A stretch of 13,032 nt of DNA from SYAC01 sp046048055 (GCA_046048055.1 JBJOGW010000065.1:1-13032); one strand, 5' to 3'. Numbered from the stretch's first letter, positions 1-9,976 are shown. Notes: generated from the sequence alone by a model not told the origin. Numbers and translations: made by a program.

Positions 1-845
1 CCCCCCAGTCGCTTCGAGCTGTCCTTGGAATCGAACTAGGCCGGATCACTCCGAACTCAAGGCAGCCCCGCAGGGATTTCGATCTCGCCGCCATCGAGGA
101 GCTTGCGGAGTCCATCCGTTCGGCAGGCCTGCTCCAACCAGTCGTTGTCCGTCCAATTCTCGGCAAATCAGGCCATTTTGAGCTGATCGCCGGCGAGCGG
201 CGTTGGCGGGCGTGCCGGCATCTTGGTTGGAAGGAGATCCCGGCGATTGTCACGCACGCCACGGATCAGGATGCGGGGGTCTGGGCTCTGATTGAAAACG
301 TTCATCGTGCAGATCTCAATCCAATCGAGCGAGCGTTGGCTATGAAGCAACTTGCCAGCGAGTTCCGCATGACGCATGAATCACTCGCAGAGCGAGTCGG
401 CCTGGACCGCTCCACTGTCACGAATCTGCTCCGTCTTGCCGAGCTGGATGAGACCACAGCCTCCTTGGTTCGAAACGGCCTTCTTTCCCAAGGACATGCG
501 AAGGCATTGCTGAGCGTCGACAATCTAAAGACCCGTTCGACCCTCGCTGAATCCGCTGTGCGTGGAGACTGGTCGGTGCGCGCGCTTGAACGCGAAGTGC
601 AGCGACTCGACGACGATTCATCCGACACCGTTCCACGTGGAACCGACTCCGCTTCCGGCCGAAGGCGTTCAAACATCAATGCCCTAGAGAAGAAGTTGAG
701 TCAGGCCATGGCGACAGATGTGAGAATTCAACTCGGCCGCAAGCCGAACTCTGGCAAGATCCAGATTTCCTTCTACACCCTCGAGCAGTTCGAATCTGTC
801 CTTCGGACCGTCGGCGTGAATCCCGAGTCGGTCTCGATTGACTAA
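1..845 (+). CDS. parB: Chromosome-partitioning protein ParB, 5' end missing
   Basis: The reading frame is open from base 3 to the TAA at 843-845, giving 280 visible residues; the start lies before the window. In the fragment, an N-terminal ParB/Spo0J box (PNSRQPRRDF, residues 17-26) is followed by GLLQPVVVR, the CTP-binding GERRWRA box (64-70) and ENVHRADLNP (98-107). A helix-turn-helix lies at about 123-145, then a linker, then a C-terminal dimerisation segment at about 225-280. ParB proteins of this family bind parS, hydrolyse CTP and spread as clamps to organise the origin region for segregation with ParA. A parA gene would be expected upstream, outside the window. GC content (about 60% in a sampled stretch) is lower than in the genes that follow. 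A parS-like palindrome lies in the linker coding sequence. The ParB identity is secure; plasmid versus chromosomal origin is not proven, but the housekeeping neighbours favour the chromosome. Confidence 0.95.
   Translation, partial: PQSLRAVLGIELGRITPNSRQPRRDFDLAAIEELAESIRSAGLLQPVVVRPILGKSGHFELIAGERRWRACRHLGWKEIPAIVTHATDQDAGVWALIENVHRADLNPIERALAMKQLASEFRMTHESLAERVGLDRSTVTNLLRLAELDETTASLVRNGLLSQGHAKALLSVDNLKTRSTLAESAVRGDWSVRALEREVQRLDDDSSDTVPRGTDSASGRRRSNINALEKKLSQAMATDVRIQLGRKPNSGKIQISFYTLEQFESVLRTVGVNPESVSID
630..643. promoter_or_regulatory. parS-like ParB-binding palindrome inside parB
   Basis: GTTCCACGTGGAAC is a perfect 14-bp palindrome. It matches the widely conserved parS core (TGTTTCACGTGAAACA) except for the symmetric T/A to C/G change at one position per arm and the outermost bases. 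Actinobacterial parS sites carry the GGAAC half. It encodes V-P-R-G-T in the ParB linker between the helix-turn-helix and the dimerisation segment, where sequence is poorly constrained. A parS inside the parB gene is known in Bacillus subtilis spo0J. I found no second copy in this window. Binding is inferred, not shown. Confidence 0.75.
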
Positions 846-864
846 ATTATAGGACTCTAAGTAA

Positions 865-902
865 TCGTGGAATTACGAGGGTCAATGCCCTCGCGATCAC
901 GA
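865..902. terminator. Possible bidirectional terminator hairpin between convergent genes
   Basis: The 61-bp gap between the ends of parB and the convergent nuclease gene holds a perfect 6-bp inverted repeat, CGAGGG (876-881) and CCCTCG (888-893), with a 6-nt loop. An outer pair, TCGTG (865-869) with CACGA (898-902), could extend it across an internal bulge. No run of T follows on either strand, so it is not a canonical intrinsic terminator; position between converging genes is the main support. Confidence 0.35.
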
Positions 903-906
903 AGCC

Positions 907-2385
907 TCAGATTTCGATCTGCTGGCCGGCTACCGGCGTCTCCACGGTCAGCCCGAGCCGATCCTGGATCAACTCCGCCACAGCCGCTCGCGCCGAATCC
1001 TCACCGTGATTCAGCAGCACACGCGGTGTGCCATCGGACCGCGACTCCAGCCAGTGCAGAAGGTCCATGCGGTCCGCGTGACCGCTGTAGCCCTCCAGGT
1101 GCACACGCTCGGCGCGCACCTCGAAGATGCCTTCCTTCAGCTCGATGGCTCGTGCGCCGTGCATCACGCCGTGCCCCACCGAACCGGGGAGCTGATGGCC
1201 GGCGAAGATGATCGCGTTGCGATCCTCGCTCACCAGCGAAGCCAGGTGATGCAGCACCGGCCCCGCATCCAGGAATCCGCTGCCCGCCAGGATCACGGCC
1301 GGTGAGGTTCCCGCGGCCACCTTCAGGCTCATCCGGCGGTTGAACACCTTGTGCAGTTCCGCAAACTCCATCGGATCCACCCCTGACTCCGCCATGGCGC
1401 GTGGCTCGGGGGCGAGCAGTTCAGGATGACGCCCGATGAGTTCCGCCGCGCGCGAGGCGAGCGTGGTGTCCAGGTAGACGCTCATGCCGCAAAGACCGCC
1501 GGTGCGAGAGAGCTCCGCAAGGCGGTAGTGCACGAGTTGGGCCCGGCCCAGCGAGAAGGTGGGCACCAGCACGCGGCCACCACGCCGCGACACGCGTTCG
1601 ACCACCTCGGCCAGCGGCGTCACGCCGGCGGTGTTGCGCGGAATGTCGCGGGCCCCGTTGGTGCTTTCCATGATCACCGCGTCCACGGATGGCATGCGCG
1701 GTCGCTCCCGAAGCAGGGGCCCCTGGTGCGGTCCCAGATCGCCAGAGAACAGCACGCGGCGTGTCCGTCCGCCCTCCTGCCACTCGATCTCCACGCTCGC
1801 GGAGCCGATGATGTGCGAGGCGTCGTGCAGTCGCACACGCATGCCTTCATTCACCGGCCTCCATGTGGCGTAGGGCATGCCGCGCACCTGATGCAGCACC
1901 TGCTCCACGTCGCGTTCGGTGTAGAGCACCGGCGGTTCCACCTCGCCTCGCAGGGGCTCGGTGCTTGGCGGCGGGGCGGGATCCACCACGCGAGCCACCG
2001 GCGCCGTGCCGTCCTTCCACTCCTGCAGGCGGGTCGCCTGCAGGCGGGCGCTCGCCTTGAGCACCCGGGGAAGCAGGTCGGCGGTCACGTTGGAGCAGAG
2101 CACGTGCCCGTGAAAGTCCAGGGCAGGCAGCATGCCAAGTCGCCCGCAGTGATCCACGTGGGCGTGCGTGACCACGATGGCGTCCACGCCCTTCCAGTCC
2201 AGTCCCGGTGGCAGCAGGTTGCGCTGCTCCTGGAGCGGCGTTCCCTGAAACAGGCCAAAGTCCACCACCACGCATCCAGCAGGCGTCTCAAGCAGCGTGC
2301 AGGAACCCGTGACCTCGCCTGCGGCACCGAGCAACGTGATCGTGGCAGGTGCGGACACGCGGCGAGCATAACCATCCGTGACCAT
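907..2385 (-). CDS. Beta-CASP metallo-beta-lactamase-fold RNA nuclease (CPSF/Ysh1-like)
   Basis: A protein of about 490 residues with the layout of bacterial beta-CASP exo/endoribonucleases related to CPSF-73 and Thermus TTHA0252. Counting from the earliest possible start at 2394: GAAGEVTGS at 24-31, the zinc motif HAHVDH at 77-82, motif 3 His in DASHIIGSA (194), motif 4 Asp in SGDLG (219), a beta-CASP segment with PTFSLGRAQ and AGSGFLDAGPVLHHL, then FAGHQLPG (about 397-404) and the C-terminal SGHAD box (437-441). The usual ESTYG(D)R motif reads ESTNGAR, so the Tyr is replaced. The role is probably zinc-dependent RNA processing or decay in the cytoplasm. Start choice is open: GTG 2394, ATG 2385 (used here) or GTG 2358, which starts close to the conserved fold and lies 6 nt after a TATGCT box. 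It lies 78-87 bp downstream of the isomerase gene on the same strand, so it may be co-transcribed or have its own promoter. Confidence 0.9.
   Translation of the reverse strand: MVTDGYARRVSAPATITLLGAAGEVTGSCTLLETPAGCVVVDFGLFQGTPLQEQRNLLPPGLDWKGVDAIVVTHAHVDHCGRLGMLPALDFHGHVLCSNVTADLLPRVLKASARLQATRLQEWKDGTAPVARVVDPAPPPSTEPLRGEVEPPVLYTERDVEQVLHQVRGMPYATWRPVNEGMRVRLHDASHIIGSASVEIEWQEGGRTRRVLFSGDLGPHQGPLLRERPRMPSVDAVIMESTNGARDIPRNTAGVTPLAEVVERVSRRGGRVLVPTFSLGRAQLVHYRLAELSRTGGLCGMSVYLDTTLASRAAELIGRHPELLAPEPRAMAESGVDPMEFAELHKVFNRRMSLKVAAGTSPAVILAGSGFLDAGPVLHHLASLVSEDRNAIIFAGHQLPGSVGHGVMHGARAIELKEGIFEVRAERVHLEGYSGHADRMDLLHWLESRSDGTPRVLLNHGEDSARAAVAELIQDRLGLTVETPVAGQQIEI
2365..2370 (-). promoter_or_regulatory. 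Possible -10 box for a leaderless start of the beta-CASP gene
   Basis: On the minus strand TATGCT is followed by 6 nt and then GTG (2358-2356), an in-frame start placed just before the conserved fold. There is no Shine-Dalgarno sequence before any of the candidate starts. A leaderless transcript would explain both facts, but the box is short and no good -35 was found. Confidence 0.25.
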
Positions 2386-2472
2386 GTCATGCACGGATGC
2401 GCCATCGTTCCATGCTTGGCATGCGACGCCGCAGAGCCCTGACCCAACGATCCGGTGGCTCCGGGACCGCGT

Positions 2473-3348
2473 TCAGCCCAGGCACGCCGCCACGGCCGCC
2501 TTCAGTTCGGCCTCGACATCGACGCGCGGAGCGAACTCGTGCCCGATCCATCGCGTGTAGCCGGCCCGGTGCAGCGCCCGGATGATGGCGGAGTAGTTCA
2601 GCTCCTGTTCCGCGTCCAGCGGACCGCGTCCGGGCACGCCGGCGGTGTGCACATGCCGGATCCAGTGCACGTTGCCGGTCATGTTGCGAATCACGTCGCC
2701 ATCCATGATCTGCATGTGATAGATGTCGTAGAGCAGCCCGAAACGGTTGTGACTGACCGTGTTGCACAGCTGCACGCCCCAGGCCACGCGATCACCCATG
2801 TGGTCGTGATGGTCGATGCGGGAGTTGAGCAACTCCATCGCCATCCACAGGCCACTGGCCTCGGCAATGGGCAGCAGCCGCTTCAGACCCACGGCGCAGT
2901 TCCACAGACCGGTCTGGTCATCGAGCCCGTCACGGTTGCCGGCGAACACGATCACCTGCTCGCACCCTGCCGCCGCGATCCGCGGAAAGAGCCTCTCGGC
3001 CCGCCGCACGATCTCGGCGTGGTGCTCGAGGCGGTTCAGGCCCTTGCCGATGGTGCACGGACCGTTGGCAATGGCGCACTGCAGGCCGCGCTCGCGCACG
3101 CGCTCGATGTCGTCGGGATCCAGCAACTCCACGCTCTGCACGCCGCAGCGCCGGGCCAGCTCGCACACCTGTGCCAGGTCCTGTCGAGCCAGGCACCAGC
3201 GGCAGACGCTCTGCCGAAGGCGGCCGCCTTCGGGCTGGGCGATGGGCTCCTGGGGCACACCCTCGTGCTGCATGGCGGAGCGCACGGGCGCCGTCGCCAT
3301 CGCCGCGGCCGCACCCATGCCCGCCGCGATGAAGCCGCGACGGTCCAT
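2473..3348 (-). CDS. Hydroxypyruvate isomerase-like TIM-barrel protein with Tat signal
   Basis: A 291-residue protein. Residues 1-25 form a twin-arginine-type signal (MDRRGFIAAG, then an Ala-rich core ending near APVRSA), suggesting export. The rest is a xylose-isomerase-like TIM barrel closest to the Hyi family, which interconverts hydroxypyruvate and tartronate semialdehyde: MELLNSR (171-177), LLYDIYHMQIMDGD (205-218), HVHTAGVPGR (232-241), ELNY (249-252) and IGHEFAPR (268-275). E172, D208 and E271 are the likely metal-site acids; the position that is Gln in E. coli Hyi is H234 here. The early mature region is Cys-rich (C49, C52, C62, C68). The ATG at 3348 lies 3 nt after the gcvP stop, so translational coupling is likely. 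Planctomycetes carry many Tat-exported barrels of this type, and the substrate may not be hydroxypyruvate. The family is secure; the substrate and location are inferred. Confidence 0.85.
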   Translation of the reverse strand: MDRRGFIAAGMGAAAAMATAPVRSAMQHEGVPQEPIAQPEGGRLRQSVCRWCLARQDLAQVCELARRCGVQSVELLDPDDIERVRERGLQCAIANGPCTIGKGLNRLEHHAEIVRRAERLFPRIAAAGCEQVIVFAGNRDGLDDQTGLWNCAVGLKRLLPIAEASGLWMAMELLNSRIDHHDHMGDRVAWGVQLCNTVSHNRFGLLYDIYHMQIMDGDVIRNMTGNVHWIRHVHTAGVPGRGPLDAEQELNYSAIIRALHRAGYTRWIGHEFAPRVDVEAELKAAVAACLG

Positions 3349-3351
3349 GGC

Positions 3352-6291
<2,940 letters not shown>

Positions 6292-6300
6292 GGGAAGGCC

Positions 6301-6306
6301 AGTATA
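6301..6306 (-). promoter_or_regulatory. Candidate -10 box for gcvP
   Basis: TATACT on the minus strand is one base from TATAAT and ends 9 nt before the gcvP ATG at 6291. Transcription would begin almost at the start codon, giving a leaderless or nearly leaderless mRNA, in keeping with the missing Shine-Dalgarno. No good -35 was found at 16-18 bp. Confidence 0.45.
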
Positions 6307-6312
6307 GAAGTG

Positions 6313-6337
6313 AGTTGCATCGATTCCCTTCGCAACT
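6313..6337. promoter_or_regulatory. Inverted repeat in the gcvP/peptidase divergent promoter region
   Basis: AGTTGC (6313-6318) and GCAACT (6332-6337) form a perfect 6-bp inverted repeat with a 13-nt spacer. It sits between the two divergent -10 boxes and covers the places where both -35 regions would fall, which is where a shared operator would act. Arms this short also arise by chance; no regulator is identified. Confidence 0.3.
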
Positions 6338-6354
6338 GCCGGGGATTTCGCCCA

Positions 6355-6384
6355 TATAGTGCGGACCCACCCTCTTTCACGGAG
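6355..6384 (+). promoter_or_regulatory. Candidate -10 box and ribosome binding site for the M28 peptidase
   Basis: TATAGT at 6355-6360 is one base from TATAAT. A start of transcription near 6367 would leave a leader of roughly 22 nt containing GGAG at 6381-6384, five bases before the ATG at 6390. This is the only gene start in the window with a clear conventional promoter and Shine-Dalgarno layout. No strong -35 is visible. Confidence 0.5.
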
Positions 6385-6389
6385 TCCTC

Positions 6390-8411
6390 ATGAACCTCGT
6401 CCGACCCTGCCGTGCCGGAATGCTCGCCGCGCTGCTGACTGTGCTGCCACGGGTCTTGGCCCAGGAGCCGGCCGCCGTGCCCCCGCCAGTGCAGCCCGCG
6501 GCGCCGGCCGCCGACGGAGGCAAGCTGGTCGAGGGGGAGAAGATCAACCCCTACACCTACGCCCCCAAGTCGGCCCAGCCCGATGCGTCGGACCCGGCCC
6601 AGGTGGACCTTCGCAAGGCGTTCGAGGCCATGGGGCCGGTGGCGATCGAGTGGTACCAGCATGTGCAGACCCTCGCCAATCCGTTCTTCGAGGGCCGCGC
6701 GCCGGGCTCGCGCGGCATCGAGCTCGCCGCGGAGTACGTGGAATTCTGGCTCAAGCAGGCAGGGCTGGAACCCGCATTCCCGGTGTCACCGGGATCCCAG
6801 GAGCGGTCGTGGCGACAGACCTTCGAGCTGGAGGGGGGCGTGCCGCAGGTGGAGCGCAGCGTGGTGCGCGCAAACGGCGTGGAACTGGTTCGGGGCACCG
6901 ACTACCAGGTGATCGGATCCAGCGGAAGCGGAGCGGTGAAGGCACCGCTGGTCTTTGCGGGGTACGCCATCGAGGAGGGCAAGGATGGCTACACCAGCTT
7001 TGGACCCGACGAGGACTTCGCCGGCAAGGTGGTGATGTTCCTGCGATACGAACCGCTCGACGCCGAGGGCCGCAGTCGCTGGAGTGACCGTCGCTTCTCG
7101 CCGGCTTCGGCCATGCGGGCCAAGCTGGACGCCATCAGCGACCGCGACCCGGCGGCGATCATCCTGGTGAATCCCCCGGAGTGCCGCGACGGCGCCACGG
7201 GACTCGAAGCCACCGAGAGCAGCATCTTTGGCCAGGGATACGACGTGCCCCTGATCCAGCTCTCGCAGGAGAAGGCCGACGAGATCCTTCGAAAGGCCGA
7301 CACCCAGGGTCGTGGCCTGATGGACTTTCGCAAGTTGGCCGACGAGGGCGCGCTGCAGTGCGTGTCGTTGCGCGAGCAGGCCCCCATGGAGCTGCAGGTG
7401 GCGGTCGCCGAAAAGGGCATCGCCACGGCCAACGTGGGCGGCGTGCTCAAGGGTCGCGGCAAGCTGGCCGACGAGTGGGTGGTGATCGGCGCCCACTACG
7501 ACCACGTGGGCATGGGCTACTTCGGGGCAGATCCCCAGAACCGGGGCAAGCTGCATCCCGGCGCCGACGACAACGCCAGCGGCACCGCGGCCATGCTCTG
7601 TGCGGCCCGCGCGCTGCGCGATCACTACAACAGCCCGGACGCGGCGCCGGACCTTCGCAGCATCATCTTCCTGGCCTTCACCGCCGAGGAGGGTGGCCTG
7701 GACGGCAGCCGCGAGTTCGTGAAGCGGCCCACCATGGCGGCGGACTCGATCGCCGCCATGATCAATCTGGACATGGTCGGGCGCCTGCGCGGCGACGAGC
7801 TGGCCATGAGCGGCACGGGAACGGCGGAGAACTTCGGCGAGATCATCCGTCCGGCCATCGCGCGGTCGGGCATGACCGTGAAGGCGGACCCCGGCGGCCG
7901 CGGTCCCAGCGATCACGCCAGCTTCTACGCCGCGGGCATCCCGGTGCTGTTCATCTTCACCGGCAACCACGGCGAGTACCACAAGCCCGAGGACCGGGCC
8001 TTCACCGTCAATCCGCTGGGCGCCAGCAAGGTGATCCGGTTGGTGGACGAACTGGCCCGCGACCTGGCGGCGATCCCCGACAAGCCGCGGTTCACCAGCA
8101 CCGACGGCAAGGGTGGCACCGACCGGGGCTACGCCAAGGTGCGGCTGGGCATCCAGCCCAGCATGGAGCCGCGGGAGGCGCCCGGGTTGCTGATCGACGA
8201 CGTGAGCAAGGACACCAGTGCCGCCGATGCCGGTCTGAGGGGCGGCGACGTGATCCTGATGTGGAACGAGCATCCGGTGGATGACGTGCCGGCGCTCATG
8301 GAACGTCTGCGCGACCACGAGCCGGGGGACGTGGTCAAGATGAAGATCCTGCGCGACGGCACGGAGCAGGTCGTCGACGTCACCATGAAGGCCTCGAGCC
8401 CGCGTGGCTGA
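6390..8411 (+). CDS. Secreted M28 zinc aminopeptidase-type peptidase with PDZ domain
   Basis: A 673-residue protein with a signal peptide (about 1-24: charged start, LAALLTVLP core, then VLAQ) and a Pro/Ala-rich linker to about 40. A region with PA-domain character (GYAIEEGKDGYTSF, FAGKVVMFLRY, YDVPLIQLS) spans about 150-300. The M28 core follows: H369 in IGAHYDH, D393 in GADDNASG, E433/E434 in FTAEEGG, D461 in MINLDMVGR and H531 in GEYHKPED fit the two-zinc ligands and catalytic Glu; SDHASFY is at 507-513. A PDZ domain closes the protein (about 578-668: LGIQP, AADAGLRGGDVIL, PGDVVKMKILRDG). The likely role is removal of N-terminal residues from peptides outside the cytoplasm, with the PDZ domain binding C-termini or controlling access. 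All metal ligands are present, so it should be active. It is divergent from gcvP and 27 bp upstream of the reductase gene. Confidence 0.93.
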   Translation: MNLVRPCRAGMLAALLTVLPRVLAQEPAAVPPPVQPAAPAADGGKLVEGEKINPYTYAPKSAQPDASDPAQVDLRKAFEAMGPVAIEWYQHVQTLANPFFEGRAPGSRGIELAAEYVEFWLKQAGLEPAFPVSPGSQERSWRQTFELEGGVPQVERSVVRANGVELVRGTDYQVIGSSGSGAVKAPLVFAGYAIEEGKDGYTSFGPDEDFAGKVVMFLRYEPLDAEGRSRWSDRRFSPASAMRAKLDAISDRDPAAIILVNPPECRDGATGLEATESSIFGQGYDVPLIQLSQEKADEILRKADTQGRGLMDFRKLADEGALQCVSLREQAPMELQVAVAEKGIATANVGGVLKGRGKLADEWVVIGAHYDHVGMGYFGADPQNRGKLHPGADDNASGTAAMLCAARALRDHYNSPDAAPDLRSIIFLAFTAEEGGLDGSREFVKRPTMAADSIAAMINLDMVGRLRGDELAMSGTGTAENFGEIIRPAIARSGMTVKADPGGRGPSDHASFYAAGIPVLFIFTGNHGEYHKPEDRAFTVNPLGASKVIRLVDELARDLAAIPDKPRFTSTDGKGGTDRGYAKVRLGIQPSMEPREAPGLLIDDVSKDTSAADAGLRGGDVILMWNEHPVDDVPALMERLRDHEPGDVVKMKILRDGTEQVVDVTMKASSPRG

Positions 8412-8425
8412 TGCGGCTGCATTGC

Positions 8426-8431
8426 TACGCT
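8426..8431 (+). promoter_or_regulatory. Possible -10 box for a leaderless aldo/keto reductase start
   Basis: TACGCT ends 7 nt before the ATG at 8439, and the 27-bp gap after the peptidase stop has no Shine-Dalgarno. A leaderless internal promoter is possible; read-through from the peptidase gene is an equally good explanation. The match to TATAAT is modest. Confidence 0.2.
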
Positions 8432-8438
8432 GCGGCCG

Positions 8439-9542
8439 ATGCACGGACCCGCCATCACGGACTACGTCACGCTGGGCCGCAGCGGCCTGCGCGTGAGCCC
8501 CCTCTGCCTGGGTGCCATGACCTTCGGGACCGAATGGGGCATCGGCGTGGACGTGCCGGAGAGCCACGCCGTGCTGCAGGCCTATCTCGAGGCGGGCGGC
8601 AACTTCATCGACACGGCCAACATCTACACCAAGGGCCACAGCGAGAAGATCCTGGGTGACTTCTTCGCGTCGGGGCCCGGCAAGGGTCGTCGACACCGCG
8701 TGGTCATCGCCACCAAGTTCATGGGAAACCTGTGGCCCCAGGATCCCAACGGCGGCGGCGCCAGCCGCAAGGCCATCCTGCACGCGGTCGAGGACTCGCT
8801 GCGAAGGCTGCGGACCGATCACATCGACCTGCTGTGGGCCCACTTCTGGGATCGTCACACGCCGGTCGAGGAGATGATGTCAACCATGGACTTCCTGGTG
8901 AAGCAGGGCAAGGTGCGCTACCTGGGGCTCAGCGACCATCCCGCGTGGGTGGTGACCAAGTGCCAGTACACGGCCCTGATGCGCGGATGGGAACCGCTCT
9001 GCGCCCTGCAGATCGAGTACAGCCTGCTGCAGCGCACCGTGGAGAGCGAGTTGATGACCATGGCCCGAGACCTGGGGCTTGGGGTCACGCCGTGGAGCCC
9101 GCTGCGCGGCGGCGTGCTGAGCGGCAAGTTCGACCGCAACACGCCCCCGCCCTCGGACGGAAGCACCCGCGTGAAGCCCGACAGCAGCCATCTGAACGAG
9201 CGCAGTTACGCCATCATCGACCTGCTTCGCGAGATTGCGGCAGCGCATGGATGCAGCGTGGCTCAGGTCGCGCTGCGGTGGCTGCTGGATCGCGAAGGCG
9301 TGGCCAGCGTGATCATCGGGGCCCGACGCCTGGACCAGTTGCGCGACAACCTGGGGTGCTGTGCCGTGCGGCTCACCCAGGAGGATCATCGCCGGCTCGA
9401 GGAGGCCAGCAAGGTGGAGCGACCCTTCCCGTGGGACTTCCTGGACTTCGTCCGGTCCGGCATCCAGAACGGCACCACGATCAATGGTGTCAAGAGCGAT
9501 CCCTGGCACCTGACACCCCGCAGCGACGACGAGCGACACTGA
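8439..9542 (+). CDS. Aldo/keto reductase
   Basis: A 367-residue NADPH-dependent oxidoreductase of the aldo/keto reductase (AKR) superfamily, cytoplasmic with a (beta/alpha)8 barrel. The start TLGRSGLRVSPLCLGAMTFG (11-30) is typical. The catalytic tetrad is complete: D58 (FIDTA), Y63 (NIYTKG), K93 (ATKF) and H135 (LLWAHFWD). Cofactor-site landmarks are TPWSPLRGGVLSGKF and the C-terminal VIIGARRLDQLRDNL. The length is somewhat above the 310-350 usual for the family because of a C-terminal tail after the IIGARR helix (about 320-367) rich in charged and polar residues. It resembles the YajO/IolS-like group, but the substrate cannot be read from sequence. It follows the M28 gene by 27 bp on the same strand and ends 10 bp from the convergent nuoA stop. 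Confidence 0.93.
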   Translation: MHGPAITDYVTLGRSGLRVSPLCLGAMTFGTEWGIGVDVPESHAVLQAYLEAGGNFIDTANIYTKGHSEKILGDFFASGPGKGRRHRVVIATKFMGNLWPQDPNGGGASRKAILHAVEDSLRRLRTDHIDLLWAHFWDRHTPVEEMMSTMDFLVKQGKVRYLGLSDHPAWVVTKCQYTALMRGWEPLCALQIEYSLLQRTVESELMTMARDLGLGVTPWSPLRGGVLSGKFDRNTPPPSDGSTRVKPDSSHLNERSYAIIDLLREIAAAHGCSVAQVALRWLLDREGVASVIIGARRLDQLRDNLGCCAVRLTQEDHRRLEEASKVERPFPWDFLDFVRSGIQNGTTINGVKSDPWHLTPRSDDERH

Positions 9543-9557
9543 GCGGCCGCGGTCAGT
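9538..9557. terminator. Symmetric tail-to-tail junction, possible weak terminator
   Basis: ACTGA at 9538-9542 and TCAGT at 9553-9557 form a 5-bp inverted repeat around the palindrome GCGGCCGC (9543-9550). Both stop codons lie in the repeat because both genes end in ACTGA. The stem is short and no T-run follows, so terminator function is speculative, but it is the only candidate between two converging genes. Confidence 0.2.
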
Positions 9558-9966
9558 CCCAGCGAAAGACGCCCTTGCGCCAGGCGTAGATGTACGCCAC
9601 GACGCTGGTGCCGATGAAGAACAGGATGCGGCCCAGGAACAGCATGGCCTCGGGGCTGCGTGGCTCAAGCTGCGAGTACGTCACGGCCCAGGGGTAGAGA
9701 AAGATGATCTCCACGTCGAAGACCAGAAAGGTCATCGCCAGCACGTAGAAGCGCACGTTGAACTTCTTGCGGGCACTGCCGAAGGGCTCCATGCCGCTCT
9801 CGTAGGCGGTGCCCTTGGTGGCGCCGGTGGCGCGCGGCCCCAGGAACTGGCTCACGCCCACGTTGAACGCGGCGAAGACCAGGGCCATCAGGAACACCAC
9901 GCCGATGGGCAGGTAGGCGTCCACGGGGCTGGCGGCGAGCGGCGCAGGCGTCATGAGGGCGGGCAT
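9553..9966 (-). CDS. nuoA: NADH-quinone oxidoreductase subunit A
   Basis: A protein of 137 residues (from ATG 9966) or 133 (from ATG 9954), the normal size for NuoA. It has three membrane helices: LPIGVVFLMALVFAAFNVGV, the helix in VRFYVLAMTFLVFDVEIIFL, and LFLGRILFFIGTSVVAYIYA. The family signature is clear: YESGMEPFGSARKKFNVRFY followed by FDVEIIFLYPWA with the conserved acidic pair in the second helix. NuoA is a membrane subunit of complex I near the quinone site. The frame stays open upstream across the tRNA-Pro gene, but that extension is not coding because it would cover a complete tRNA. ATG 9954 has TACCAT 10 nt upstream; neither start has a Shine-Dalgarno. nuoB does not follow: the next gene is the convergent reductase. 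This is therefore a lone complex I gene. Confidence 0.95.
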   Translation of the reverse strand: MPALMTPAPLAASPVDAYLPIGVVFLMALVFAAFNVGVSQFLGPRATGATKGTAYESGMEPFGSARKKFNVRFYVLAMTFLVFDVEIIFLYPWAVTYSQLEPRSPEAMLFLGRILFFIGTSVVAYIYAWRKGVFRWD

Positions 9967-9976
9967 GGTAACGGAG

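Noticed and set aside
6292..6389. Glycine riboswitch before gcvP
   Set aside because: The gap is too short for a tandem glycine aptamer, and the -10 box is so close to the ATG that almost no leader would be transcribed.
6786..8858. Long minus-strand frame opposite the M28 peptidase and reductase
   Set aside because: It crosses two well-identified plus-strand genes, has no domain signature, and has the His/Ala/Gly-rich bias of an antisense shadow.
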